From CAWDVH01 sp963805705 (lineage in GTDB: Bacteria > Actinomycetota > Actinomycetes > Streptosporangiales > Streptosporangiaceae): a stretch of 64,000 nucleotides of DNA. Location of the stretch: assembly GCA_963805705.1 (NCBI GenBank), contig CAWDVH010000001.1:1178001-1242000 (forward strand), read 5' to 3'. Under the pieces are notes generated by a model that saw only the letters and a list, made by a program, of their open reading frames with translations, ran no database searches and had not been told where the DNA came from. Shown here piece by piece: positions 26,352 to 35,019 of this stretch (within the stretch, counting starts at the first letter, position 1; each line of letters starts with the position of its first letter). The position numbers and the translations under genes were made by a program.

Positions 26352-27323
26352 GTGACCACTTACTCCGAAGTCGCCAGCGAGGCCGAGTCACAGGAGCTGG
26401 AGCAGCACCGGCGGGAGCTCACCGGCTACTGCTACCGGATGCTTGGCTCGGTCTTCGACGCCGATGACGCCGTCCAGGAGACGATGGTGCGGGCCTGGCG
26501 GGGCATGGACCGTTTCGAGGGCCGGTCGGCCGTCCGCTCGTGGCTCTACCGCATCGCGACGAATGTGTGCCTCGACATGCTCAGGGGCCGCCAGCGCCGG
26601 GCCCGGCCGATGGACCTCGGGCCGTCCTCGACGACGGACGCGTTCGCCGGCGAGATGCGGTCCGAGCACGCCTGGGTGCAGCCCATGCCGGACGCGCGCG
26701 TCCTGCCCGCCGACGGCGACCCCGCCGAGCTGGCCACGGTCAGGGAGAGCGTCCGCCTCGCGTTCGTGACCGCGCTGCAGCACCTGCCCGCCCGGCAGCG
26801 GGCGGTCCTGATCCTGCGTGAGGTCCTGGCCTGGCACGCAACCGAGGTCGCCGACTTGCTCGGTACCACCGTGGCCTCGGTCAACAGCGCGCTGCAGCGG
26901 GCGCGGGCCACCCTCGCGGCGCGCGACCCGCAGGTGCCCCGTCCCGACACGATGGCCGCGGGCCAGCAGGCGCTCCTGGCCCGCTACGTGGATGCGTTCG
27001 AGCGCTACGACATCACCTCGCTCGTGTCGCTCCTGCACGAGGATGCGGTCATGTCGATGCCGCCCTACGACTTCTGGCTGCGCGGGTCGGCCGAGATGGG
27101 CCGGTGGTTCGTCGGCCCTGGCCGCGAGTGCGACGGCTCGCGCCTGGTGGCGACCAGCGCCAACGGCTGCGCGGCATTCGGCTCCTACCGTCCCGACGGG
27201 CAGGGCGGCCACTCGCCGTTTGCCATCCAGGTCATCGAGGTCGCCGGCGACCAGATCGTCGGGCACCACAACTTCGTCCAGGCTGACCTGTTCGCCGCCT
27301 TCGGCCTCCCGGCCCGGCTGTGA
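26352..27323 (+). CDS. ECF sigma factor with C-terminal SnoaL-like domain
   Basis: RNA polymerase sigma factor of 323 residues of the actinobacterial type that carries an extra NTF2/SnoaL-like domain. Region 2 is at about 20-90 (YCYRMLGSVFDADDAVQETMVRAWRG, SWLYRIATNVCLDMLR). Region 4 is at about 135-190 (LPARQRAVLILREVLAWHATEVADLLG, VNSALQRARATL). The rest forms the SnoaL-like domain, which in related sigma factors takes the place of an anti-sigma partner; no anti-sigma gene is adjacent. The start is the GTG at 26352. The stop overlaps the GTG of the glycosylase gene, so the two are coupled. Confidence 0.92.
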   Translation: MTTYSEVASEAESQELEQHRRELTGYCYRMLGSVFDADDAVQETMVRAWRGMDRFEGRSAVRSWLYRIATNVCLDMLRGRQRRARPMDLGPSSTTDAFAGEMRSEHAWVQPMPDARVLPADGDPAELATVRESVRLAFVTALQHLPARQRAVLILREVLAWHATEVADLLGTTVASVNSALQRARATLAARDPQVPRPDTMAAGQQALLARYVDAFERYDITSLVSLLHEDAVMSMPPYDFWLRGSAEMGRWFVGPGRECDGSRLVATSANGCAAFGSYRPDGQGGHSPFAIQVIEVAGDQIVGHHNFVQADLFAAFGLPARL

Positions 27324-27925
27324 CGGAGCCGGGTGCGCCTTCGCGGCGAAGCGCGCGCCCGGCGCCGGCGGACCTGGCGGCGGCCAGGGACGCGACGATC
27401 CCCGATGTCATCGGGCCCGGCCTCCTGGTCCTGTTTTCCGGCATCAACCCTGGCCTGTACTCCGCCGCCACCGGCCGCCACTTCGCCCGGCCGGGAAACC
27501 GCTTCTGGCCGGCGCTGCACCGGTCCGGCTTCACTCCGCGCCAGTTCCGGCCCGACGAGCAGGACCAGCTCCTGGACCTCGGGCTGGGCATCACCAACGT
27601 CGTGGCCCGCGCGACCGCGCAGGCCGCTGAGCTCACCCCGGACGAGCTGCGCGAAGGCGGTCAGGAGCTGCGCGCCAAGGTCGGGCAGCTGCGGCCGCGG
27701 TGGCTGGCGGTACTCGGAGTCACCGCCTACCGCACGGCGTTCGGCCATCCTGGTGCCGCCGTTGGCCCGCGCACGGAAACCCTCGACGGCACCCGGCTGT
27801 GGGTACTGCCCAATCCCAGCGGTCTGAACGCCCACTGGAACGCCGCCGGACTGGCCGCGGAATTCGCGCGGCTGCGCGAAGCGGCTCGGCAGCAGTTACC
27901 GGCGGCGGCGAGCCCGGATCGCTAG
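27320..27925 (+). CDS. mug: G/U(T)-mismatch-specific DNA glycosylase Mug
   Basis: Base-excision-repair enzyme that removes uracil or thymine derivatives opposite guanine, 201 residues. It has the family's two active-site motifs: GINPG (41-45; Asn43 corresponds to catalytic Asn18 of E. coli Mug) and NPSGLNAHW near residue 158. An N-terminal extension of about 30 residues is Arg/Pro/Ala-rich. The GTG start lies within the stop of the sigma-factor gene (GTGA), suggesting translational coupling and shared regulation. Confidence 0.93.
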   Translation: MTEPGAPSRRSARPAPADLAAARDATIPDVIGPGLLVLFSGINPGLYSAATGRHFARPGNRFWPALHRSGFTPRQFRPDEQDQLLDLGLGITNVVARATAQAAELTPDELREGGQELRAKVGQLRPRWLAVLGVTAYRTAFGHPGAAVGPRTETLDGTRLWVLPNPSGLNAHWNAAGLAAEFARLREAARQQLPAAASPDR

Positions 27926-28007
27926 CCCGAGCCCAGATCGCCGCATGAGCGCGCCCAGACGGGGCAGTTGGCATGGCGACCGGCTGGAACGCAGGCGAGG
28001 AGCAGTC

Positions 28008-28823
28008 ATGACGATGACGACCCGGACGACCCGGAAGGCGAGAAGGGCATCCGACAGCCAGGCGGCGCACGCCCTGGCCAGGGTCGGCCTGGCCGCGCGC
28101 GGAGTGATCTACATCCTGATCGGCTGGGTGGCGATCCTGGTCGCCCTGGGCCAGAGCACGCGGGAGGCCGACCAGCGGGGCGCGCTGCAGATGCTCGCCC
28201 GCGAGCCGTTTGGCCTGATTTCCCTGTGGGTGCTCGGGATCGGATTCGCCGCCTACGCGCTCTGGCGCTTCAGCGAGGCGGCCTTCGGCGTCACGGTGGA
28301 CGGGCAGGGCGCCGGGCCGCGGCTGCGGTCACTGGGCCGCGGCATCATCTACGCCGCCTTCGCGGTCACGACGTTCTCGGTGATCCAGGGCGGCCGCAGC
28401 AGCCAGTCCGGGCAGGAGAAGGACCTGACCGCCAGGGTGATGGTGCATCCCTGGGGACGGTGGGCCGTGGGCATCGTCGGCGTCATCGTAGTGATCGCCG
28501 GCCTGGTTCTGGTGGCCGAGGGAGTGCGCCGCAAATTCGAGAAATACCTCAACACGGGGCAGATGAGCGCCCGGACATTCCGGATCGTCAAGCGTCTCGG
28601 CATGGTGGGCACCGCCGCCCGCGGCCTGGTGTTCGCGCTGGCCGGCGTCCTGGTCGTGGACGCGGCCGTGACCTACCAGCCAGCCAAGGCCGGCGGCCTC
28701 AGCACCGCGCTGAGCACGCTGCGTGACCAGCCGTTCGGCCGGTTCCTGCTGTTCGTAGCGGCGCTTGGCCTGCTCATCTTCGGCGTCTACGGCCTGTGCG
28801 AGGCCCGCTGGCGCAAGGTCTGA
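28008..28823 (+). CDS. DUF1206 membrane protein
   Basis: Integral membrane protein of 271 residues with six hydrophobic helices arranged as three repeats of a two-helix unit; each repeat has an ARxGLAARGxxYxxxG-like start (ARVGLAARGVIYILIG, RSLGRGIIYAAFA, KRLGMVGTAARGLVFALAG). This is the DUF1206 pattern. Function is unknown. The ATG at 28008 is chosen because GAGGAGC precedes it. It stands alone, converging with the amidase. Confidence 0.88.
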   Translation: MTMTTRTTRKARRASDSQAAHALARVGLAARGVIYILIGWVAILVALGQSTREADQRGALQMLAREPFGLISLWVLGIGFAAYALWRFSEAAFGVTVDGQGAGPRLRSLGRGIIYAAFAVTTFSVIQGGRSSQSGQEKDLTARVMVHPWGRWAVGIVGVIVVIAGLVLVAEGVRRKFEKYLNTGQMSARTFRIVKRLGMVGTAARGLVFALAGVLVVDAAVTYQPAKAGGLSTALSTLRDQPFGRFLLFVAALGLLIFGVYGLCEARWRKV

Positions 28824-28836
28824 ATCGCCCCTGCGG

Positions 28837-30267
28837 TCAGGCGGGCGGGCCGAGGCCGGGGGCGATGGCGGCGTGGCCGGTGGCGGTCTCGAACGCGCGC
28901 GCGGCGCTCAGCAGGTCCCAGTCGGCCCGGCGCCTGCCGACCAGCTGCAGCCCGACGGGCAGGCCGCCGGGAGTGAATCCGGCCGGGACGCTCAGGGCCG
29001 GCAGCCCGGTGGCCGAGATCAGGTAGGCCGAGGCCATCCAGTCCAGGTAGGTCTCCTGCGGGACCCCGTCGATCTGACGCACCCAGTCCAATTCCGCCCG
29101 GAACGGGGGGACCTGGGTCGCCGGGCAGGCGAGGAACTCGACATCCGCGAAGAACCGGGTCATCCGCTCCGCCAGCTCGGCCTGCAGCTCGGTCGCCCGG
29201 CTCAGGTCGGAGATCGTCAGCTCCTGGCCCCGCTCGATATTCCAGGTGACGTTGGCACCGAGCTGGCCAGGGTGCTCGCGCAGCAGCGGGCCCAGCCTGG
29301 TGACGAAGCGGAACGCGCGCCAGGTGCGGAAGAGCTCGTCCGCGCCGGCCAGGTCGGGGCTGGCGTCCACCACGTCGCAGCCGAGACCGGCCAGCACCTG
29401 CCTCGCTCCGGCCAGGACGGCCCGGACCTGCGGGTCGACGGGCAGCCCGAGGTCGTCGCTCCAGGCGACTTTCACCCCGCGCATGTCCCGCTCCAGCAGC
29501 CCGGCCACCTGCTCCGGGCCGGTCAGGGCCGGCGGCGGCGCGTCCAGGGCCAACGGCACCCGCGGATCAGGGCCGGACAGCACGGCCAGCAGCAGCGCCA
29601 CGTCGGCGACCGTGCGCGCCATCGGGCCGTCCACCCCCAGCATGTCGCCGATGTCGGACAGCGGCCAGGACGGTACCCGGCCCGGCGACGGGCGCAGCCC
29701 CACGACATTGCAGAAGCTCGCCGGATTGCGCAGCGACCCGCCCAGGTCGGAGCCGTCCGCCAGGCAGATCATCCGCGCCGCGAGCGCCGCCGCGGCGCCG
29801 CCGCTGCTGCCGCCGGCGCTGCGGGCCAGGTCGAACGGGTTGCGGGTCACCCCGAAGACCCGGTTGACCGTGTGCGAGCCCGCCCCGAACTCCGGCGTAT
29901 TGGTCTTGCCCAGGCTGATCGCGCCGGCTCGCGCCATCCGGCTGACCACCAGCGCGTCGCGGTCGGGCACATGCCGCGCGAACAGCGGCGAGCCGTAGGT
30001 CGTCCGCACCCCGGCCGTATCGTTCAGGTCCTTGTGCGCGACCGGCAGCCCGTGCAGCAGTCCGAGCGGGCCGCCGGCGGCCATCGCGTCATCGGCCGCG
30101 GCGGCCCTGGCTCGGGCCGTGTCGAACGTGCGGGTGACCAGGGCGTTGACCGCGCCGTCCACCGCCTCGGCCCGCTCGATGTGGGCGGCTACCACCGCAC
30201 GGGCCGACACTTCCCGCCGCCGCAGCATCCCGGCCAGGGTGATCGCGTCGTATCCGCACAGGCTCAT
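28837..30267 (-). CDS. Amidase signature family enzyme
   Basis: Amide hydrolase of 476 residues. The Ser-cisSer-Lys triad is complete: Lys79 in PVAHKD, Ser154 in SAGGSSGG and Ser178 in GSDLGGSLRNP. No GatA-specific context (gatB, gatC) is nearby, so it is a stand-alone amidase rather than the tRNA amidotransferase subunit. The substrate could be an aryl or acyl amide. The ATG start has GGGAAGGGG upstream. It diverges from galE. Confidence 0.92.
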   Translation of the reverse strand: MSLCGYDAITLAGMLRRREVSARAVVAAHIERAEAVDGAVNALVTRTFDTARARAAAADDAMAAGGPLGLLHGLPVAHKDLNDTAGVRTTYGSPLFARHVPDRDALVVSRMARAGAISLGKTNTPEFGAGSHTVNRVFGVTRNPFDLARSAGGSSGGAAAALAARMICLADGSDLGGSLRNPASFCNVVGLRPSPGRVPSWPLSDIGDMLGVDGPMARTVADVALLLAVLSGPDPRVPLALDAPPPALTGPEQVAGLLERDMRGVKVAWSDDLGLPVDPQVRAVLAGARQVLAGLGCDVVDASPDLAGADELFRTWRAFRFVTRLGPLLREHPGQLGANVTWNIERGQELTISDLSRATELQAELAERMTRFFADVEFLACPATQVPPFRAELDWVRQIDGVPQETYLDWMASAYLISATGLPALSVPAGFTPGGLPVGLQLVGRRRADWDLLSAARAFETATGHAAIAPGLGPPA

Positions 30268-30338
30268 CGCCAGCGCCCCTTCCCGCTGCTTTCCCGCCGC
30301 GTGCCTTCATCGTGGCGCTCTCTGCGTACTCTGACACG

Positions 30339-31391
30339 GTGCAGTCACCGCAGCGCAGGAGAGTGCTCGTCACCGGGGGCGCCGGATATATCGGCAGCGT
30401 GGTCTGCGCCCAGCTCATCGAGGACGGGCACGAGGTCGTCGTGCTGGATGACCTGTCGACCGGGCACGCCGACGCGGTGCCCGCCGGCGCGCAGCTCGTC
30501 CGCGGCGATCTGCGGACCGGCGCGGGCCCGCTGCTGGCGGCCGGCGTCGATGCCGTCCTGCATTTCGCCGCCCGGTCCCTGGTCGCCGAGTCGGCGGCCA
30601 GGCCCGCTCTGTACTGGGGGCAGAATCTCGGCGGGACGCTGGCGCTGCTGGAGGCGATGCGCCAGGCCGGCGTCCGCACGATCGTGTTCTCCTCGACGGC
30701 GGCGGTGTACGGCGAGCCGGAGAGCGTCCCCATCGAGGAGAGCGCCCCGGCCCGGCCCGCCAGCCCGTACGGCGCCTCGAAGATCGCCGTGGACACCGCC
30801 CTGGCCGAGCATGCCCGCATGCACGGCACCGGGGCGGTCAGCCTGCGGTACTTCAACGTGGCCGGCGCCTGCCCGCAGGCCGCCGGAGGCTGGCTCGGCG
30901 AGCGGCACCGGCCGGAGACGCACCTGATCCCGAGCATCCTGGCCGCCGCCCTGGACGCAGCCGGGCCGGTCAGCGTGTTCGGCGACGACTATCCCACCCC
31001 CGACGGGACGTGTATCAGGGACTACATTCACGTGTCCGACCTGGCCCGCGCCCATCTGCTGGCGCTGGCGGCGTGCGTCCCCGGCGAGCACCAGATCTAC
31101 AACCTGGGCAGCGGGACGGGATACTCCAACACCGAGGTGCTGGCCACGTGCCGGGACGTCACCGGGCGCCCGATCCCGGCGCGGATAGCCCCCCGGCGGC
31201 CGGGCGACCCCGCGGTGCTGATCGCCTCGTCGGCGCGCATCCGGGCCGATCTCGGCTGGCAGGCGGAGAAAACCCTGCGCGACATGGTCGCGGACGCGCT
31301 GACGTTCGAGCTCAGCCGGCGTGCAGCTGAAGCTCCGCCGCGAAGCGCTCGGCTATCTCCAGAGCCGCAGACAGCTCCCGGTGCCGGATGA
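30339..31391 (+). CDS. galE: UDP-glucose 4-epimerase
   Basis: Extended SDR epimerase interconverting UDP-glucose and UDP-galactose, 350 residues. The NAD motif GGAGYIGS is near residue 13, the catalytic Ser/Tyr/Lys set is in SSTAAVYG and YGASK, and the NVAGA and YNLGSGTGYSN segments are typical of GalE. GTG at 30339 is chosen; an in-frame GTG at 30312 is also possible. The last 80 bases overlap the 3' end of the convergent ATP-grasp gene, so the Pro/Ala-rich C-terminal 25 residues are encoded opposite that gene. Confidence 0.92.
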   Translation: MQSPQRRRVLVTGGAGYIGSVVCAQLIEDGHEVVVLDDLSTGHADAVPAGAQLVRGDLRTGAGPLLAAGVDAVLHFAARSLVAESAARPALYWGQNLGGTLALLEAMRQAGVRTIVFSSTAAVYGEPESVPIEESAPARPASPYGASKIAVDTALAEHARMHGTGAVSLRYFNVAGACPQAAGGWLGERHRPETHLIPSILAAALDAAGPVSVFGDDYPTPDGTCIRDYIHVSDLARAHLLALAACVPGEHQIYNLGSGTGYSNTEVLATCRDVTGRPIPARIAPRRPGDPAVLIASSARIRADLGWQAEKTLRDMVADALTFELSRRAAEAPPRSARLSPEPQTAPGAG

Positions 31392-32532
31392 TCACCAGGC
31401 CGTCGGAGATCGTCGTGGCCCGCCAGTCGCGGCGCGGCGCGCCGACCGGAAGCAGCTCGACCGCGGCGACGTGATCGCCGTAGGAGTCCAGCAGGTGCTC
31501 CAGGCCCTCGTAGTGCGTGATGCGGCCGTTGCCCCTGGCGCGCTTGAAGATGCTGGCGGCGTTGTAGCGCCGCTCGATCGGCTGTGATATCCGGCCGTTG
31601 ATGACGGCATCCGCCCAGGCCGTGAACAGGTCGGAGTCGGTTGCGTAGTTCATCACGTCGACGGTGCGCGCGCCGGGCGGCCGGGCGCCGATCTCGCCGA
31701 AGACGACCTCGCCATCGGCCTTGCGGTACCACTCCATGTGCGTGAACCCGTCGCGGAATCCGAGCACCTCCAGCACCGCGGCGCCGAGGGCCCGGCCCCC
31801 CTGCAGATCCGGGGCGTCCAGGTCGCGCAGCGCCATGGTGACGGGGCTGATCCACTCGTGCATCTTGGTGAGCAGCGGCCGTGGGCGATACCAGCAGATG
31901 TTCTCGAACAGCACCCGCCCGTTCGCGCAGATGGTGTCGTAGGTGAACTCTTCGGCGTCGACGAACTCCTCCACGCTGACCTGGGGCACATGCCGGAGCA
32001 TCGGCAGGATGGCATCGAGCTCCACGGCCGAGTCGGCCCGGTAGGTGTCGGCCGCGCCGGCCCCGTCGATCGGCTTGACGATGAGCGGGAAGCCGAGGCG
32101 GTCCGCGGCGGCCCATACCCCGGCGACCGTCCCGGTCGCCTCGTGCCGCGGCGTCCGCAGGCCGGCGGCGTCGAGCAGCTGCTTCATCTGCTCCTTGTCA
32201 CGGAAGGGCACCGTCTGCGCCACCGTGAGCCCGGGCAGGTCAAGCTCGGCGCGCAGGCGCGCGGCGAGGATCATGTAGGGCTCCCACAGGCACTCCACCT
32301 GGTCGATGCGCACCTGACGGGCCAGCTCGCGCACGACGGCCGCAACGGCGTCCTGCGCCGCCAGCGAGCCGACCGGGACGTAGTGCGCGAGCGCGTCCCG
32401 CGCGACGTCGGGGAGAGCCGAGACGCCCTGGTCGCCCAGCCCGATGACGGACGCCCCGGCGGCGGCCAGGCCGCGGGTGAAGTACGCCATCTCGGCCGGG
32501 TAGCCGGGGGAGATCATCAGGACATTCGTCAT
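31312..32532 (-). CDS. ATP-grasp ligase 1 of 3
   Basis: Carboxylate-amine or carboxylate-thiol ligase of the ATP-grasp superfamily, 406 residues; it would activate a carboxylate as acyl phosphate and join it to an amine. The N-terminal Rossmann-like pre-ATP-grasp domain begins VLMISPGYPAEM. The ATP-grasp core has FPLIVKPIDGAGAADT (adenine/phosphate Lys and glycine loop), VEEFVDAEEFTYD (hinge) and GEIGARPPGA (metal-binding Glu with the Arg of the active site). Start at the ATG complementary to 32530-32532, two bases after the stop of the second ATP-grasp gene, so they form an operon. Similar length and motifs to the other two suggest they are paralogues. Substrates unknown. Confidence 0.85.
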   Translation of the reverse strand: MTNVLMISPGYPAEMAYFTRGLAAAGASVIGLGDQGVSALPDVARDALAHYVPVGSLAAQDAVAAVVRELARQVRIDQVECLWEPYMILAARLRAELDLPGLTVAQTVPFRDKEQMKQLLDAAGLRTPRHEATGTVAGVWAAADRLGFPLIVKPIDGAGAADTYRADSAVELDAILPMLRHVPQVSVEEFVDAEEFTYDTICANGRVLFENICWYRPRPLLTKMHEWISPVTMALRDLDAPDLQGGRALGAAVLEVLGFRDGFTHMEWYRKADGEVVFGEIGARPPGARTVDVMNYATDSDLFTAWADAVINGRISQPIERRYNAASIFKRARGNGRITHYEGLEHLLDSYGDHVAAVELLPVGAPRRDWRATTISDGLVIIRHRELSAALEIAERFAAELQLHAG

Positions 32533-32534
32533 GG

Positions 32535-33755
32535 TCAGCCGAGCTCGACGCGTACGCCGGTGACCAGGGCGCGCAGCGCCTCGGTGACGACGGCCGTGTC
32601 CGGGTGCCGGACGATGATGTAGCCGTCGCCCTCGTAGCTGGCCGAGGATTGCTGGCCCGGCTCCGGCAGGCGCGATTCGACCACGAGGGAATTCACCTGC
32701 GGGTCGACCCAGTCCAGGCCGCGCACCGCCGTGACATGACCCGTTCCCTGCCCGCGCAGGAAGACCGTCCCGACCGACCAGCGGCGCTCCGGCGGCTCGA
32801 AGGTGCCGTGCACCATGAGCTGCGCCCACGCGCGGTACAGGTCGAAGTCATGGGCGTAGCACAGCATCGAGGTGATCTGGCCGCCCGGCGGGCGCACCGC
32901 CACTTCCGAGACGGCGACGCTGCCATCGGGGCGCCGGAACCATTCCAGGTGGGTCAGGCCGGTGCCCAGCCCGAGGGCGCGCAGTGCGGTCGGCGCGATG
33001 TTCCTGATGCCGTCGTACTCAGGCCCGCTCACGTCACGGGGCAGGATCACTATCCACTGGATCCACGGGTTGCGCAGCACTTCCAGCGGGGTGGGCAGGT
33101 AGCTGGACACCGAGTCCCAGACGATCTGCCCGTCGACCATCACGCTGTCGTACGAGCCCTCCTCGCCGGTGAGGAATTCCTCGATCAGCGCGAGCCGGTC
33201 CGGCGCGGGCGGGGCCGCGTCCAGCCACGTCCGCAGGTCGTCCGCATCATCGAGGCGGAACGTGCTCTTCGCGCCGGCCCCGGCGGGCGGCTTGACCACC
33301 AGCGGGAAGCCGACCTCGCCGGCGAAGCCGGCCGCCGCGGCCGCGGAATCGGCCAGCCGGTACCGCGCGCACGGCACGCCGGCCGCGCGGAGCACCGACT
33401 TCATCTGCGCCTTGTCGCGGAAGTTGCCCGCGGTCGTGACGTCGATACCGGGGATGCTCAGGTGCTCACGGACCTGCGCCAGCGGCACCTGCAGCTGCTC
33501 GAGGACCGCCAGCAGCCGCCGCACCGGGCCGATCTGCGCGGACAGGCCCGCTACCGCGCCGGCGATCTGGCCGGGGTCGAGCGGGTCGCTGATCTGCCAG
33601 TGCGCGGCCAGCTGGCCCCGCAGCGCGGCCGGCAGCTGATCCTGGGGCTCGCACGTGATGATCGCCAGCTGGGTGTCCGGCAGCTTCGCCGCGGCCTCGA
33701 CGAACCTGGTCGTCGCGTCCAGCAGGTACGGGGCGACGAAAGCGGCGACGGCCAT
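32535..33755 (-). CDS. ATP-grasp ligase 2 of 3
   Basis: ATP-grasp enzyme of 406 residues and first gene of the minus-strand pair. The pre-ATP-grasp domain starts MAVAAFVAPYLLDATTRF. The core carries FPLVVKPPAGAGAKST, IEEFLTGEEGSYDSV and SEVAVRPPGGQ, the last being the metal/substrate motif. The LTHLEWFRRPDG segment is shared in altered form with the other two ligases (FTHMEWYRKADG, ATHMEWFFGPRG), supporting common descent. The ATG complementary to 33753-33755 lies only 30 bases from the divergent start of the third ATP-grasp gene. Confidence 0.85.
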   Translation of the reverse strand: MAVAAFVAPYLLDATTRFVEAAAKLPDTQLAIITCEPQDQLPAALRGQLAAHWQISDPLDPGQIAGAVAGLSAQIGPVRRLLAVLEQLQVPLAQVREHLSIPGIDVTTAGNFRDKAQMKSVLRAAGVPCARYRLADSAAAAAGFAGEVGFPLVVKPPAGAGAKSTFRLDDADDLRTWLDAAPPAPDRLALIEEFLTGEEGSYDSVMVDGQIVWDSVSSYLPTPLEVLRNPWIQWIVILPRDVSGPEYDGIRNIAPTALRALGLGTGLTHLEWFRRPDGSVAVSEVAVRPPGGQITSMLCYAHDFDLYRAWAQLMVHGTFEPPERRWSVGTVFLRGQGTGHVTAVRGLDWVDPQVNSLVVESRLPEPGQQSSASYEGDGYIIVRHPDTAVVTEALRALVTGVRVELG

Positions 33756-33785
33756 GCCTGCAACCTACCCACTAGCATGCAAGGC
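33756..33785. promoter_or_regulatory. 30-bp divergent start region of the ATP-grasp cluster
   Basis: The complete gap between the divergent start codons of two ATP-grasp genes is 30 bases. It contains only a weak AAGG before the right-hand ATG. Promoters must therefore lie inside the opposing coding sequences or the transcripts must be leaderless, which would link expression of the two arms. Confidence 0.5.
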
Positions 33786-35009
33786 ATGAACGTGGTCTTG
33801 GTCGAGCCGTTCTTCCCCGCCAGCCAGCGCCACTTCGCCAGAGCGCTGGCCGAGGTCGGCGCGACGGTGGTCGGCATCGGCGAGTACCCGGCGGATGCGC
33901 TGGACGGCGAGCTCAAAGGCTGGCTCCACCACTACGAGCAGGTGCCGTCGGTCACCGACGTCGAGGCGATGACCCGCGCGGTCCGCTGGGTGCAGGACAA
34001 GCTGTGGGTCGACCGGCTGGAGGCGACGATCGAGGCGCACATCATGGCGACCGCGCAGGTCAGGGAAGCCTGCACGATCCCCGGCACGTCGGTCCAGACG
34101 GCCTGGCTGTGCCGGGACAAGCCGTCGATGAAGCAGGCCCTGCGCGAGGCGGGGGTACCGACGGCCGCCTCGGCGGCCGTCAGCAGCGCCGCGGAGGCAC
34201 GCGCCTTCGCCGAAACGGCCGGCTTCCCGCTGATACTCAAGCCGCGCAGCGGCGCCGGCGCGGCGGACACCATGCGGGCCGACACCACCGCGGACCTGGA
34301 GCGCGCCCTGGGCGTCTTCGGCGGCCACGGCGTCGAGTCGATCGCCGTGGAGGAGTTCATCGAGGGGCACGAGGGCTTCTACGACACCATCACGGTCAGC
34401 GGCCGGGTGGCGCTGGACTTCGCGACGCACTACTACCCGAACGTGCTGGAGGCCATGCGGACCCGCTGGATCTCGCCGCAGTTCATCTCCACCAACCGGA
34501 TCGACACCGCACCCGAGTACGCGGAGCTGCGCGAGATGGGCGGACGCGTCATCGCCGCACTGGGGATCGAGACGTCGGCCACGCACATGGAATGGTTCTT
34601 CGGCCCCAGGGGCCTGAAGTTCTCCGAGATCGGCTGCCGGCCGCCCGGCGTGGGCGCATGGGATCTGTACTCGGCCGGCAACGAGATCGACGTCTACCGC
34701 GAGTGGGCGGCGGCCATCGTGCACGGCCAGACCACCTCAGCGCCCTCGCGCCGGTACGCCAGCGGGATGATCGCGCTGCGGCCGGACGCCGACGGCCACA
34801 TCACCGGCTACTCGGGAGTGCAGGAACTGCACGAGCGGCACGGCGAGTGGGTCATTGACGCGCACCTGCCGCCGCCGGGGACGGCCACCCAGGCGGTAGC
34901 GGCCGGCTACATGGCCAATGCCTACGTGCGGATGCGCCATCCCGATTACGACGTACTGCACGCGATGCTCGATGACGTGGGGCGCACGCTCGGAGTCCAC
35001 GCCTCGTGA
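33786..35009 (+). CDS. ATP-grasp ligase 3 of 3
   Basis: ATP-grasp enzyme of 407 residues and first gene of the rightward four-gene operon. The pre-ATP-grasp domain starts MNVVLVEPFFPASQRHF. The core has FPLILKPRSGAGAADT, VEEFIEGHEGFYDT and SEIGCRPPGVG. The RYASGMIALRPDADGHITGYSG region matches the C-terminal lid of the two minus-strand paralogues (YNAASIFKRARGNGRITHYEG). It probably makes an amide or ester-like bond between a small carboxylate and an amine, alone or in sequence with the other two. Confidence 0.85.
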   Translation: MNVVLVEPFFPASQRHFARALAEVGATVVGIGEYPADALDGELKGWLHHYEQVPSVTDVEAMTRAVRWVQDKLWVDRLEATIEAHIMATAQVREACTIPGTSVQTAWLCRDKPSMKQALREAGVPTAASAAVSSAAEARAFAETAGFPLILKPRSGAGAADTMRADTTADLERALGVFGGHGVESIAVEEFIEGHEGFYDTITVSGRVALDFATHYYPNVLEAMRTRWISPQFISTNRIDTAPEYAELREMGGRVIAALGIETSATHMEWFFGPRGLKFSEIGCRPPGVGAWDLYSAGNEIDVYREWAAAIVHGQTTSAPSRRYASGMIALRPDADGHITGYSGVQELHERHGEWVIDAHLPPPGTATQAVAAGYMANAYVRMRHPDYDVLHAMLDDVGRTLGVHAS

Positions 35010-35019
35010 GGGGGGCCCC

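Noticed and set aside
28765..30927. 720-codon plus-strand frame over the amidase and galE
   Set aside because: It covers two real genes (one on each strand) in the wrong frame; composition is Arg/Gln/Pro-rich.
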